Assembly (NCBI GenBank): GCA_902786265.1
Contig: CADACE010000027.1
Span: 8,844-72,843 of the forward strand
DNA: 64,000 bases
Source: an uncultured Chloroflexota bacterium
Lineage (GTDB): Bacteria > Chloroflexota > Anaerolineae > Anaerolineales > Anaerolineaceae
Reading direction: 5' to 3'
Shown: positions 8,483-16,843 of the stretch, piece by piece
How the letters are laid out: each line of letters starts with the position of its first letter
How positions within the stretch are numbered: the first letter of the stretch is position 1
Translations under genes and position numbers: made by a program
Notes under the pieces: model-generated
What the model saw: only the letters and a program-made list of their open reading frames with translations
The model's database searches: none
What the model was told of the DNA's origin: nothing

Positions 8483-9709
8483 CTACATATCCTGTTCGCC
8501 AGCGCTTTTCCCTGCCAGCATTCCGGTCGCGATCGCCCAGGTCAGGTTATATCCGCCGCAGGGGCCGACGACATCCAGCACTTCTCCCGCAAAGTATAAA
8601 TTTCTCTGTTTGCGTGACTGCATGGTACGCAGATCGACCTCGGAAAGGGGGATCCCTCCGGCAGCCGCCTGCCCGAAATTAAATCCGCGGTTTCCTTCAA
8701 TCGGCAGCAGACCGTTTTCCAGCCGTTTGATATGAACACGGAATGTGCGGGAATCGATCCGTTTGCAGGATGTTTCCCAGTCAAGCTTCCACATTTTGAA
8801 GAAATATTCCACTAATTTTCCGGGAAGTACCGAAAGGAAAATACTGCGGTAGGGGTAATCCCGGTTGATGTGCTGATAAAAGTATTCATCCAGCTGGCGG
8901 GATAGGGTCCCGGGCAGGAAATTCATCCGAAGCAGATAGTCTTTGGCGTCTTTGTCACTGAAATAATGGCTGACATTCATCACACCGGGACCATTAAGTC
9001 CGTAATCCGTAAATATGACATTGCCGAAGCTTTTCCCAAGTTCTTCCTTACCGCGCAGGGCGGTGACATCCGCGTCCACCCGCACACCCTGCAGCTGCTT
9101 GAAGATATCTCCTTTGGCGCTCACTGCCGCCAGTGCGGGAATAAAAGGCAGGTCACGGTGTCCGAATTGAAACAATTCGGACAAAATGCTGGTATTGGCA
9201 CCAAGCTGCGGAAAGGCTTTGCTGCCGGTGGTGAGGATCAGCCGGTCAAAAGGCTTTGTTTTTCCGGCTCCTTCCACGGTCAGGACGAACTTTGTCCCGC
9301 TCAGGCGGATCTCCGTCACCTTTGCCCCGCTGCGGACTTCCACACCGGCATACTGCAGCGCATCGGTGAGGATCTGCACAACATTCGCGGCAGAATAGGA
9401 TTGCGGATATACCCAGCCGTCTTCCGTCTCAACCGTCGGAATTCCCAGCGCGCCGAGCTTTTCCCGGATCTGCTTTGGGCAAAACTGTGTGAAGACCGGA
9501 TCCAGATCAGCGGGCTTTACGGAATAATAGCTTTCCGGACCTGCATTCATATTGGTGATGTTGCACCGGCCGTTGCCGGTGGCAAACAATTTCCGCCCGA
9601 TTTTCTGGTTTCCGTCATAAATAGTGACCGTATGTTCCGGGTTTTGTTCTTTGATCATTAGCGCGGAAAAAATTCCCGCGGGGCCAGCTCCAATAATTCC
9701 AAAATTCAT
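8483..9709 (-). CDS. BaiN/HI0933-type FAD-dependent flavoprotein
   Basis: The 408-residue protein opens with the dinucleotide-binding GxGxxG (FGIIGAGPAGIFSAL) and continues with GRKLFATGNGRCNITN near residue 36, the signature of the HI0933/YhiN/BaiN family. The C-terminal YFAGEVLDVVGPCGGYNLTWAIATG motif is also characteristic. The family includes a bile-acid dehydrogenation enzyme, but most members have no proven substrate, so the reaction here is unknown. The gene is divergent from the response regulator at 9860 and the shared spacer contains palindromes that could control both. Confidence 0.9.
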   Translation of the reverse strand: MNFGIIGAGPAGIFSALMIKEQNPEHTVTIYDGNQKIGRKLFATGNGRCNITNMNAGPESYYSVKPADLDPVFTQFCPKQIREKLGALGIPTVETEDGWVYPQSYSAANVVQILTDALQYAGVEVRSGAKVTEIRLSGTKFVLTVEGAGKTKPFDRLILTTGSKAFPQLGANTSILSELFQFGHRDLPFIPALAAVSAKGDIFKQLQGVRVDADVTALRGKEELGKSFGNVIFTDYGLNGPGVMNVSHYFSDKDAKDYLLRMNFLPGTLSRQLDEYFYQHINRDYPYRSIFLSVLPGKLVEYFFKMWKLDWETSCKRIDSRTFRVHIKRLENGLLPIEGNRGFNFGQAAAGGIPLSEVDLRTMQSRKQRNLYFAGEVLDVVGPCGGYNLTWAIATGMLAGKSAGEQDM

Positions 9710-9783
9710 ACTTGCTTAAAATCCCTGTTATGGTGTAAAATTACTATTGTCAGTTACAAACTTCTTAATTGACGTGAAAACTT

Positions 9784-9795
9784 ATGACATGTCAT
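9784..9795. promoter_or_regulatory. palindromic operator candidate, copy 1
   Basis: Perfect 12-bp palindrome atgacatgtcat in the divergent spacer upstream of the response regulator gene. Confidence 0.5.
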
Positions 9796-9819
9796 ATTGA
9801 TTAATAGTTTATTTTGTCT

Positions 9820-9831
9820 ATGACACATCAT
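9820..9831. promoter_or_regulatory. palindromic operator candidate, copy 2
   Basis: Sequence atgacacatcat differs from copy 1 only in its centre. It lies 36 bp downstream, close to whole turns of the helix, and just ahead of the ribosome site of the response regulator. Autoregulation by that protein is an inference. Confidence 0.45.
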
Positions 9832-9859
9832 GACCCCTTGCGAAAAAGGAGTGTACATT

Positions 9860-10513
9860 ATGTCCAAAATGCGTATCGTTTTAGTAGATGACCACGAAGT
9901 CGTTCGGCTGGGCCTGAAAGTTTTGTTGGAGCAGAGCGACCATTTCGAAGTCGTTGGTGAGGCCAACAACGCCAAGGAAGCCGTCGAGATCGCCGGTAAG
10001 TTTCGACCGGATATCGTATTGATGGACATCCGCCTGCCCGGTGCCTCCGGCATCGAAGCCTGCGAAGAGATAACTCAATTATATCCTGAAGTTCGGGTAG
10101 TTATGCTTACTTCTTATGCTGAAGATGAAATGCTGTTTTCAGCGATCCGTGCAGGCGCTTCCGGATATCTTCTCAAACAAATCAACAGTGATGACCTGAT
10201 CCGGTCACTGGAATCTGTACGGCGCGGAGACGCCCTGCTGGATCCGCTCGTGACCCAGCGGGTATTCCAGGAAGTACGCCGCGCGGTAAAGGAAGAAGAG
10301 GCTTCTGCCTTCGCGATCCTTTCCCAGCAGGAAAAGCATGTACTGATCCTGGTCTCGGAAGGAAAGACCAATCGGGAGATCGCCAAATCCCTGTTCCTCG
10401 GCGAAGGGACGGTCCGGAACTACGTTTCTTCCATCCTTTCCAAATTGGGTGCTTCCAACCGGGCTGAAGCCGCGGCTTATGCTGTTGAACATAACCTGAA
10501 GGAATATCTGTAA
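9860..10513 (+). CDS. NarL/DevR-type response regulator
   Basis: The 217-residue protein has a receiver domain with the acidic pair at residues 10-11, phosphoacceptor Asp56 in LMDIRLPG, the Thr of MLTSY and the Lys of SGYLLKQ, followed by a LuxR-type helix-turn-helix (near residues 155-210, [22 protein letters not shown]). I place the start at the ATG at 9860, which has AAAGGAG nine bases before it, rather than at an upstream frame-compatible ATG at 9830. No histidine kinase is adjacent, so it is an orphan in this window. A strong terminator follows. Two near-identical palindromes precede it. Confidence 0.93.
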   Translation: MSKMRIVLVDDHEVVRLGLKVLLEQSDHFEVVGEANNAKEAVEIAGKFRPDIVLMDIRLPGASGIEACEEITQLYPEVRVVMLTSYAEDEMLFSAIRAGASGYLLKQINSDDLIRSLESVRRGDALLDPLVTQRVFQEVRRAVKEEEASAFAILSQQEKHVLILVSEGKTNREIAKSLFLGEGTVRNYVSSILSKLGASNRAEAAAYAVEHNLKEYL

Positions 10514-10597
10514 AAAATAAAATTTGCGGGGCAGTTTCGCGCCATACATCTGAACAGCGGAACACCCCGGGATGTCACCACAAGCGGGCTGCTGTCT

Positions 10598-10622
10598 CAC
10601 AAGCGGGTCCGCTTGTGTTTTA
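10598..10622 (+). terminator. Rho-independent terminator of the response regulator
   Basis: Perfect nine-base arms (10598-10606 and 10609-10617) with a two-base loop, then TTTT. The top of the stem also has a direct repeat, cacaagcggg, about 22 bases upstream without its own partner. Confidence 0.8.
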
Positions 10623-10626
10623 AAAT

Positions 10627-11931
10627 TCACATCCTCACGAGAAACGTTAAATCACATACATTTGTGCCTGTCGGTCCGGGACGGAGCAGACTGTCAACAT
10701 TTTCAAAAAAATGATATGCGTCATTATTCCGCAGGTAAACCTCCGGACTGCAGCCGAGTTTCAGCGCCATTGATAATGTATCGGATGTAACAAATGCCCC
10801 TGCCGCGTCAGTCGGGCCGTCTTCACCATCGGTAGCCAGTGTCACCAGCATGCAGCCGGGCCATTCCGCCATCGGCCGGACGGCTCCTAATGCCAGTTCG
10901 AGATTCCGGCCGCCGAATCCGTTGCCGCTGACATGGACTGTGGTTTCCCCGCCGAAAATATACACACCCGGAGCCTGAAGCTCAGAGAAAAAGGATGGCA
11001 GAAGCTTTCCCACAGCGGATGCCTCTCCGGTCAGCCGTGTGTTCAGCACCTGCGCATGGAAACCGAGTTTTTCCGCTGCCGCAGCGGCAGCAAACGCGGC
11101 TGTACGGTTGGAAGCTGCCAGAAAGATATTGCTTTTGGCAAAAACCGGGCTGCCGCTCTTCGGCGTTTCGGGGATCTTCCCTTCCATCCCGCGTACCAGT
11201 GTATCGCGGATCACTTCCGGAAATACATTATGAACCGAATAACGATCGAGGATCTTCAGCGCGTCCCGGTAGGTGGAAAGATCGGGAACAGTCGGACCCG
11301 AAGCGATAATATCAAGGGGATCTCCGACCACGTCGGAGAGAATGATCGTCACCTGCTCCGCGGGAGCGGCGTGTGCTGCCAGACGTCCGCCTTTTATGCC
11401 GTCCAGATGCTTGCGAAGAATATTGAACTCATTGATATCGGCTCCGCTGCTGAGGATGCTGTTGGAAAATTGTCGGAACGTATCCAGATCAATTCCGTCA
11501 AGAGGCAGCGTCATCAGAGATGACCCGCCGCCGGAAATGAGAAACAGCACCAGGTCTTCCGCACCTGCTTTATCGGCAAGGCCGAGAACCGTCTTTGCCC
11601 CGGTTACGCTTTCATTTCCGGGAACCGGATGATTCCCGGGCAGGATCCGGTAACGCTCATCCAGCGAATGCTTTTCGGGAATATGCTTGGTGAGGACGAC
11701 CCCTTCCGTGACATAAGGATGGATGATCCTGTCGAGTGCTTCTGCCATTCCCACCGCAGCCTTACCGACCGCAATGACATAAATGCAGCGGTATGTGTCC
11801 AGATCATATGACCTGTCCCGAATCATCAGTTTGCTGCCATTCAGGCTGATTTGCCCGGGAATGAACACATCCGGCATAACAGATGCAATTGTGACATCGG
11901 CTAACTCCCTGATAATCGTTTTCAGATCCAT
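10627..11931 (-). CDS. glycerate 2-kinase (MOFRL/DUF4147 family)
   Basis: The protein matches class II glycerate kinases, which make 2-phosphoglycerate from glycerate and ATP in the cytoplasm. The N-terminal DUF4147 domain shows the nucleotide-site glycine stretch ISGGGSSL near residue 125 and GNHPVPG near 100. The C-terminal MOFRL domain ends with LATDGEDGPTDAAGAFV. I choose the ATG at 11931 with AAAGAAG upstream; a TTG at 11955 is also in frame. It lies 32 bases after the secreted protein gene on the same strand, but a functional link with it is not obvious. Glycerate could arise from serine or glycine metabolism. Confidence 0.88.
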   Translation of the reverse strand: MDLKTIIRELADVTIASVMPDVFIPGQISLNGSKLMIRDRSYDLDTYRCIYVIAVGKAAVGMAEALDRIIHPYVTEGVVLTKHIPEKHSLDERYRILPGNHPVPGNESVTGAKTVLGLADKAGAEDLVLFLISGGGSSLMTLPLDGIDLDTFRQFSNSILSSGADINEFNILRKHLDGIKGGRLAAHAAPAEQVTIILSDVVGDPLDIIASGPTVPDLSTYRDALKILDRYSVHNVFPEVIRDTLVRGMEGKIPETPKSGSPVFAKSNIFLAASNRTAAFAAAAAAEKLGFHAQVLNTRLTGEASAVGKLLPSFFSELQAPGVYIFGGETTVHVSGNGFGGRNLELALGAVRPMAEWPGCMLVTLATDGEDGPTDAAGAFVTSDTLSMALKLGCSPEVYLRNNDAYHFFENVDSLLRPGPTGTNVCDLTFLVRM

Positions 11932-11963
11932 TTTTCTGTCTTCTTTATCAGTCAATTGTCATT

Positions 11964-12824
11964 TTATTGTTCGTTGTAATATTCCTCGAATGAGTTAACA
12001 TTCATTGTCAGCGTATCCTGGCCCTGAGGAGCAACAAAAAATCCGCTGAACCCCTGCGAATAAGCAGCATCTTCCACCGTAAGCAGACTTTCGCCATTGA
12101 GCATGAGCGTCAGGGTCTTATCCTGCGTGACAGCGGTCAGTACGTTAATGTCGCCCGAGTTATTGTGGAAAACATTTGAGGCATCGGCAGTGCCGAGTAC
12201 AGTTTGATCCTTCAGAATGCTGACAGTTCCTTCGCAGGCGAGGCTGTAATAATATCCGTTCCCGCTGGTGTAATCGGACGCGCGCATAATGACACCGAAC
12301 CGGTCACCCCGGGCACAGGTAGTGATCGAGAACTCCATCGAGACTGCTCCGTCATTCAAAAAAGGCGGGCGTAAGCGCCAGGAAAGCCAGCCGCTGCTTT
12401 TCTTTGGAATCAGAGTAAGCTGATTATTAAGCGCAATGATACGGATGTTCTCATCATCATTCAACCCCGCGTTGATCCCAAAACCGGATGATCCTCTTTC
12501 GAAAGTGTCTTCGATTTGAGGTGAAGAAAAGTCGATTTCGTCACCGATATCGGCAGGAGATAAAGAAGCAGCTGCGGCGGGAGCCGCGGTTTGAGTGTTC
12601 TCTCCGGAAGGTACAGCGGTGCTCAGGGGTGAAGGCCGAAGAATATAGGGATCGACATCAGGGTCCGGTATTTCACCGGTATAAGCATCAGACGGTATTG
12701 TTTCCGTAACGACCGGCTTATATATTTCTGTGGGCTCATACGTAGGTTTGATAAAATCATCCGGGAATATCAGGTTTCCTATAGCAAAAACCACTGAGAC
12801 AATGACGATAAATAATGTTTTCAT
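11964..12824 (-). CDS. secreted ConA-like domain protein
   Basis: The 286-residue product begins with a signal peptide or membrane anchor (residues 1-20), then a Pro/Thr/Ala-rich linker to about residue 105. The C-terminal part (about 110-286) looks like a concanavalin-A-type beta sandwich: FEDTFERG..., GDRFGVIMRASDYTSGNGYYYSL and FSGFFVAPQ are typical of DUF1080/LamG-like domains that bind sugars or polymers. No catalytic motif is visible. It follows the serine hydrolase gene by 13 bases with a GGAG ribosome site, so the two exported proteins are probably co-expressed and act at the cell surface. Confidence 0.72.
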   Translation of the reverse strand: MKTLFIVIVSVVFAIGNLIFPDDFIKPTYEPTEIYKPVVTETIPSDAYTGEIPDPDVDPYILRPSPLSTAVPSGENTQTAAPAAAASLSPADIGDEIDFSSPQIEDTFERGSSGFGINAGLNDDENIRIIALNNQLTLIPKKSSGWLSWRLRPPFLNDGAVSMEFSITTCARGDRFGVIMRASDYTSGNGYYYSLACEGTVSILKDQTVLGTADASNVFHNNSGDINVLTAVTQDKTLTLMLNGESLLTVEDAAYSQGFSGFFVAPQGQDTLTMNVNSFEEYYNEQ

Positions 12825-12837
12825 AATAACTCCTTTG

Positions 12838-14343
12838 TCACCTCACGTCAGCTGATTCGGCTTCAGTGATTGCCGGTGACGGGTTGAAATATCCAAAAAC
12901 AGCAGAAGAAATTTGCGAAAATACGATATTTCCTTCTTCAAAAATCAGATGTTCCGGATGCCAGGTATAGATGCTGAGAATATAATCTCCGCCCGGCGAA
13001 TAAACGGCCGCGATATTGCCCATGGTATGCAGCAGCCCGTCGCTTTCCTCGATCCAGCCGTGCTTATGAGCCACAGGGACACTGTCCGGAACACCGGCGC
13101 TGATGAGATAGGGCAGCTTGTTGTCCTTCAGCAGGCCGATCATTTCGGTGCACTCATCCAACGTGATCTGCCCGGGAAAAGCTTCCGTCAGCAGTCCGCT
13201 TCCGTCTTCGCTGCAGCGGTAGAGCGCATCCATCAGGGTCCCCATATCTTTAGCTGTGGTCTGGTTGTAAATATCCGGGTTCAGATTGATGTCTGTACGG
13301 GAATTGGCTTCGGTTTGGAAGATGTTCAGCAGCGGTGCGCCCAGATAAAAATATCCGGCAAGAAATGAATTATGCAGTCCCAGCTTTTCCATATCCTCCG
13401 TCACCGCGTAAGGCGCCAGCGGACCGCCGATGATGTTTTCCATCATCCAGTCGGTCTGGTCATTTTTTGATTCCGTGATCATCAGCCGCAGAGTACGCAT
13501 CGTAATGGTGTTGGGCTTGTCATCCATTCGGATGTATGAGGAGATCATGATCGGAAGCTTCATTGTGCTGGCCGCGGTAAAAGCGATTTCAGGAACCAGG
13601 TCTTCCCGGTCCCGGCGCGCGATGTCAAAGGTTTGTCCGCTTGCCGGATCGCTGAGGAAAACCTCGGTGACCTGCCCGCGATCCTGCCATGTATCTATGA
13701 CCGACCGCAGCTGCAATTCCAGATTTTTTATATTTGCAGCGGGCTGCTCCAATTCCCGGATGGGAAGATCCACAGTCCGGCTGCTGTCGGATCGTCTCGC
13801 CTGGTCAATCAGCGGAAGCGACGCGGCAGTATCCAAAGCCCGTCCGGAATGTCCCTGCACAAAACCATTTCCGGCCGGCTGCACAGGCATCGGATAGATA
13901 TCATAGCGGGGAACGACCTGTTCTGTTAAAAATGATTCAACCGAATCTGGCATTTCACGGAAAGAAATATCCATCCGGATCGGCTTCTGGCTGAATTTTC
14001 CCATCAGATAATTGATAAATGAATTTTCCGCGTAAACGGCATCAATTTGAGCTTCCAGTTCGGTCCGCAGTGCTTCATAATCAATATTTCCGGAAATATC
14101 CAGCAGGATGCTGCTGCCGAGATAATTGAGGATGACCGGCAGATCGTAAACAGATCTCACCCGCTCAACCGCTTCTTCAGGAGAAAGCCCGGTGATCGGG
14201 ATATCCGCGATATAGGAATCATCGGGAATCACCGGTTCGATAGACCGGTAGCGCTGGTAACAGAGAAACGTCAGCACACCTGCAAAAAACAGCAGGCTGA
14301 GTGAGATGAAAAACAGGCTGAGGCTTGGTTTCGATTCTTCCAC
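12838..14343 (-). CDS. membrane-anchored class A beta-lactamase-like serine hydrolase
   Basis: The 501-residue protein has an N-terminal membrane anchor (about residues 8-28), a YoaR/VanW-type putative peptidoglycan-binding region (LSPEEAVERVRSVYDLPVIL near 53-72), and a penicillin-binding-fold domain from about 210. The catalytic S-x-x-K is STMK at 259-262. The second motif appears as SKN near 296 and the KTG position reads KHG, the pattern of hydrolases related to class A beta-lactamases but lacking their exact triads. A role in cell-wall turnover is more likely than antibiotic resistance. GTG start, 12 bases behind the chromate transporter gene. Confidence 0.78.
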   Translation of the reverse strand: MEESKPSLSLFFISLSLLFFAGVLTFLCYQRYRSIEPVIPDDSYIADIPITGLSPEEAVERVRSVYDLPVILNYLGSSILLDISGNIDYEALRTELEAQIDAVYAENSFINYLMGKFSQKPIRMDISFREMPDSVESFLTEQVVPRYDIYPMPVQPAGNGFVQGHSGRALDTAASLPLIDQARRSDSSRTVDLPIRELEQPAANIKNLELQLRSVIDTWQDRGQVTEVFLSDPASGQTFDIARRDREDLVPEIAFTAASTMKLPIMISSYIRMDDKPNTITMRTLRLMITESKNDQTDWMMENIIGGPLAPYAVTEDMEKLGLHNSFLAGYFYLGAPLLNIFQTEANSRTDINLNPDIYNQTTAKDMGTLMDALYRCSEDGSGLLTEAFPGQITLDECTEMIGLLKDNKLPYLISAGVPDSVPVAHKHGWIEESDGLLHTMGNIAAVYSPGGDYILSIYTWHPEHLIFEEGNIVFSQISSAVFGYFNPSPAITEAESADVR

Positions 14344-14355
14344 GTTGCGTTCCCC

Positions 14356-14925
14356 TCAGTGCAGAAAGATCAATCCGAAAACAGCACCGATGACAGTAAG
14401 CAGTATAGGATCAATTTTATACCGAAATTGCAGAAAAAAGGCTCCTGCGAATAAAATCAGCAGGGCAATTGTATCACTTGTAAAGACGAGCTTGTGCAGT
14501 TCATACACAGATTCTGATCCGAAAAAGACACTCAGCGCAAGCGTGATGGAGGTATAGATCAACAGTCCTCCGCAGGCCGGTTTGATGCCGCGGAAAAGTC
14601 CCTTGACAAAACGGCTTTCGGAGAATTTCTTCATGAAAATAATGGTCAGGATGCTGACCAAAATGGTCGGGAGGATCACACCCAGTGTCGCTGCCAGGGA
14701 TCCGGGAAAACTTCCTTTGAGATAGCCGACATAAGTGGCGGAATTCAGTGCGACCGCGCCGGGACAGATCAGGTCCAGTGCCGTCATATCCGCGAATTCA
14801 TTGGCTGTCAGCCCGACCCGCTTTGCCCCCTCGTCGAAGATCATCGACATCATTCCGTAACCGCCGCCGAAACAGGTGAAACCGATTTGCAGGAACAGCA
14901 GGAACAGTCTCAGGACCATGTTCAT
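14356..14925 (-). CDS. chromate transporter, second subunit
   Basis: This 189-residue protein is one half of a short-chain CHR transporter. It shows the FGGGYGMMSMI motif near residue 17 and CPGAVALNSATYVGYLKG near residue 50, followed by about six hydrophobic segments. In the short-chain families two separate homologous proteins make one chromate/sulphate-type transporter. I place the start at the ATG at 14925, which overlaps the stop of the upstream partner in an ATGA, because the longer frame upstream only repeats partner sequence out of frame. The native substrate is uncertain. Confidence 0.85.
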   Translation of the reverse strand: MNMVLRLFLLFLQIGFTCFGGGYGMMSMIFDEGAKRVGLTANEFADMTALDLICPGAVALNSATYVGYLKGSFPGSLAATLGVILPTILVSILTIIFMKKFSESRFVKGLFRGIKPACGGLLIYTSITLALSVFFGSESVYELHKLVFTSDTIALLILFAGAFFLQFRYKIDPILLTVIGAVFGLIFLH

Positions 14926-15515
14926 TCCCCATCCTCCCGGGTTTGCACCGATGACCCGCTGCCGGGTGCTCCCGGCGCGGCGAATACGCTGATCAGTCCC
15001 ACGATCCCGCAGACCAGGATGACCCAAAATGAACTGAAACCGAAGAACAGCGGGAGAAGAACCGCCGCGATGACCAGGATCGCGGTCAACAGGTCCTTTT
15101 TAACTGTCGTCAGCAGACGTATGCCGTTGCCGAGCAGGATCACAACAGAGATCACGCGGATCCCGCGGATAGCGCCCTGAATATAGGTATTGCCGACCAC
15201 AGATTGGAACAATGCGGCAATGCCCAGCATGCAGACAAACGCGGGCGTGATCACACCCAGCAGTGACATTAACGCGCCAAACGGTCCGGCAATGCGGCTG
15301 CCCATAAAAATGGAATTATGAACGGAAATGACACCCGGAAGTGTTTGCCCAAGGACCGGATATGTCCAGAATTCCTCATGGGTCAGCCATTTTTTCTTTT
15401 CGACAATTCCCCGCTCGATGGTCGGTAAAGCAGCCATCCCGCTGGTAAAAGCGAACATCATGGCTATGAAATGAAGCCTGAACAGATAAAGTCCTTTTTG
15501 TGTATTACTTTCCAT
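14922..15515 (-). CDS. chromate transporter, first subunit
   Basis: The 197-residue partner of the preceding gene carries LGQTLPGVISVHNSIFMGSR near residue 55 in place of the usual PGP motif, and six hydrophobic segments. Coupled translation through ATGA implies a heterodimer in the inner membrane, like YwrA/YwrB of Bacillus. AAGGATT precedes the ATG. The upstream spacer contains two 7-bp repeat arrays. The C-terminal tail (residues 178-197) is Gly/Pro/Ser-rich and looks unstructured. Confidence 0.85.
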   Translation of the reverse strand: MESNTQKGLYLFRLHFIAMMFAFTSGMAALPTIERGIVEKKKWLTHEEFWTYPVLGQTLPGVISVHNSIFMGSRIAGPFGALMSLLGVITPAFVCMLGIAALFQSVVGNTYIQGAIRGIRVISVVILLGNGIRLLTTVKKDLLTAILVIAAVLLPLFFGFSSFWVILVCGIVGLISVFAAPGAPGSGSSVQTREDGE

Positions 15516-15522
15516 AATCCTT

Positions 15523-15585
15523 GGTCAGTGGTCGGTATTCGGTGGTCGGCGGTCGGTGGTTAGTGGCCGGTGGTCAGCAGCCGGA
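15523..15585 (+). repeat. 7-bp tandem repeat array (nine units)
   Basis: Units ggtcagt, ggtcggt, attcggt, ggtcggc, ggtcggt, ggttagt, ggccggt, ggtcagc, agccgga. This is the longest G-rich array in the window. It begins eight bases upstream of the chromate transporter start codon. Confidence 0.92.
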
Positions 15586-15639
15586 CAAACTTCAAGTAAT
15601 TATCCATATCATTGAAGCCCGATGGAGCATTCATGTAAC

Positions 15640-15716
15640 ACTCCTCATTTCTCACTCCTGACTTATAACTCCATTTCCTATACCCTATACCCTATACCCT
15701 ATTCCCTACACCCTAT
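15640..15716 (-). repeat. 7-bp tandem repeat array (eleven units) on the minus strand
   Basis: On the plus strand the units read actcctc, atttctc, actcctg, acttata, actccat, ttcctat, then accctat three times, tccctac, accctat. On the minus strand this is the G-rich tataggg form. It resembles a telomere-type repeat but is short and internal. It abuts the TAG stop (15720-15722) of the minus-strand fusion gene and faces the array at 15523 across a 54-base spacer. Confidence 0.9.
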
Positions 15717-15719
15717 ATA

Positions 15720-16592
15720 CTATTTCTCCGCCGAGATCAGAAAAGCCGGTTTTCCTTCAATTTCCAGGCCGGTCGTGCTGATTTTTTCAAATCCGCAGCG
15801 TTTCAGCTGCTTAATACATTCGTTTTCAAAATTATCGGCTGGAAAATCAACAATCACCATTTTCCCGCCTTTGATGATAAGCCTGCGCAGCCGCATAATT
15901 TCATCAACCAGACGCTGCAGCCCGTGAAAGGCGAAGACCGAATAAACCATATGAAAACGCCCAAAATAGCAGTCTTCTTCCAGTTCACTATCGGGAATCA
16001 GGGAAACAGAATCGGCTTCGGATTTGGTCCGCATTGCGTTTCGGAGCGCTTCCATGGACTTGTCGGTACAGGAAAGATCAGTTTTTCCGCACAGATCATG
16101 CGCAAGCGTATAAGTCCCGGTCCCGAATTCGAGCACTTTCTGACCGATTGCGGTCCGGATCTGTTCCTCTATCAAATCAGTGAGCTGCGTTTCAATGCGC
16201 TGTTCATGCTTATGGTTAACTTTACCCATAAACCGTGAGTTATCAATGACATATCGTTCATGAATTCCTTCACCGATAAGCTCTGTTTCATCGTGAAGCT
16301 CGACATGGAAGCGGACCATCCGACCTTCAACAGCAATCACTTCACATTCACAGCGGTACTTCATCCCGACCGGAGTGGGAGCCAGATGGCGGATATTTAC
16401 CAGTGTACCTACGGTACCCTGTCCCGGTTCCAGCAGCGGATCTACCAGGTTTTTGCAGCTGCGTTCCGCGGAGCAGATCAGCATCGGCGTTGCCAGCACA
16501 TCCAGCCCGCCGCTGTCGAACATGATCGCGGTATCTTCTTTTCTCACAATATATTCATCCAAAGCTTTTGTTCCGATATCAATTGGCCACAT
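15720..16592 (-). CDS. hotdog thioesterase-like / SAM methyltransferase fusion
   Basis: The 290-residue protein joins two domains. Residues 1-120 look like a FlK-type hotdog thioesterase: TPMLICSAERSC near residue 35, GTVGTLVNIRHLAPTPVG near 59 and a CECEVIAVEGRMVRFHVE strand pair. Residues 140-290 look like a class I methyltransferase: KVLEFGTGTYTLAHDL (motif I), LSCTDKS (acidic loop), FHMVYSVFAFHGL, and a GGKMVIVDFP strand. An acyl-CoA binder fused to a methyltransferase is unusual and I do not know a described function. The ATG at 16592 is clear. Its TAG stop sits against a 7-bp repeat array. Confidence 0.72.
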   Translation of the reverse strand: MWPIDIGTKALDEYIVRKEDTAIMFDSGGLDVLATPMLICSAERSCKNLVDPLLEPGQGTVGTLVNIRHLAPTPVGMKYRCECEVIAVEGRMVRFHVELHDETELIGEGIHERYVIDNSRFMGKVNHKHEQRIETQLTDLIEEQIRTAIGQKVLEFGTGTYTLAHDLCGKTDLSCTDKSMEALRNAMRTKSEADSVSLIPDSELEEDCYFGRFHMVYSVFAFHGLQRLVDEIMRLRRLIIKGGKMVIVDFPADNFENECIKQLKRCGFEKISTTGLEIEGKPAFLISAEK

Positions 16593-16783
16593 ATCTTTTC
16601 CTTACATAACTGTGCAAAACTTTCACATAAGTGACGGTTTCATGAGGTTCCTGTACCGGGCTGCCATCGTAAGCCCGGCAATAAGCCGGCAATGTCCGCC
16701 CCGTCAAACATGAGTCACTGCGATTTTAAAGAATAAATCATACATGACAATATTTTAAAGGAGCAATAGGCATGCCTTAAAAC

Positions 16784-16822
16784 AAAAAACCGCGTCATCC
16801 CGCAGACGGAATTACGCGGTTT
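16784..16822 (-). terminator. Rho-independent terminator of the SDR gene
   Basis: On the minus strand, eight-base arms (16814-16821 and 16788-16795) are followed by a six-T run. It closes the transcript of the SDR gene. The rest of the 16593-16843 spacer holds only a small ccgggct/agcccgg hairpin at 16656-16678 and, presumably, the fusion-gene promoter. Confidence 0.85.
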
Positions 16823-16843
16823 CTATTATTGCACCGACAGGTC

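Noticed and set aside
14926..15027. Longer N-terminus for the second chromate transporter subunit
   Set aside because: The extra codons overlap the partner gene out of frame and lack family similarity, and the ATGA overlap with FGGGYG soon after fits a start at 14925.
15640..15716. Telomere-like repeats (accctat)
   Set aside because: They form part of the period-seven family, are short and internal, and nothing suggests a linear replicon end.
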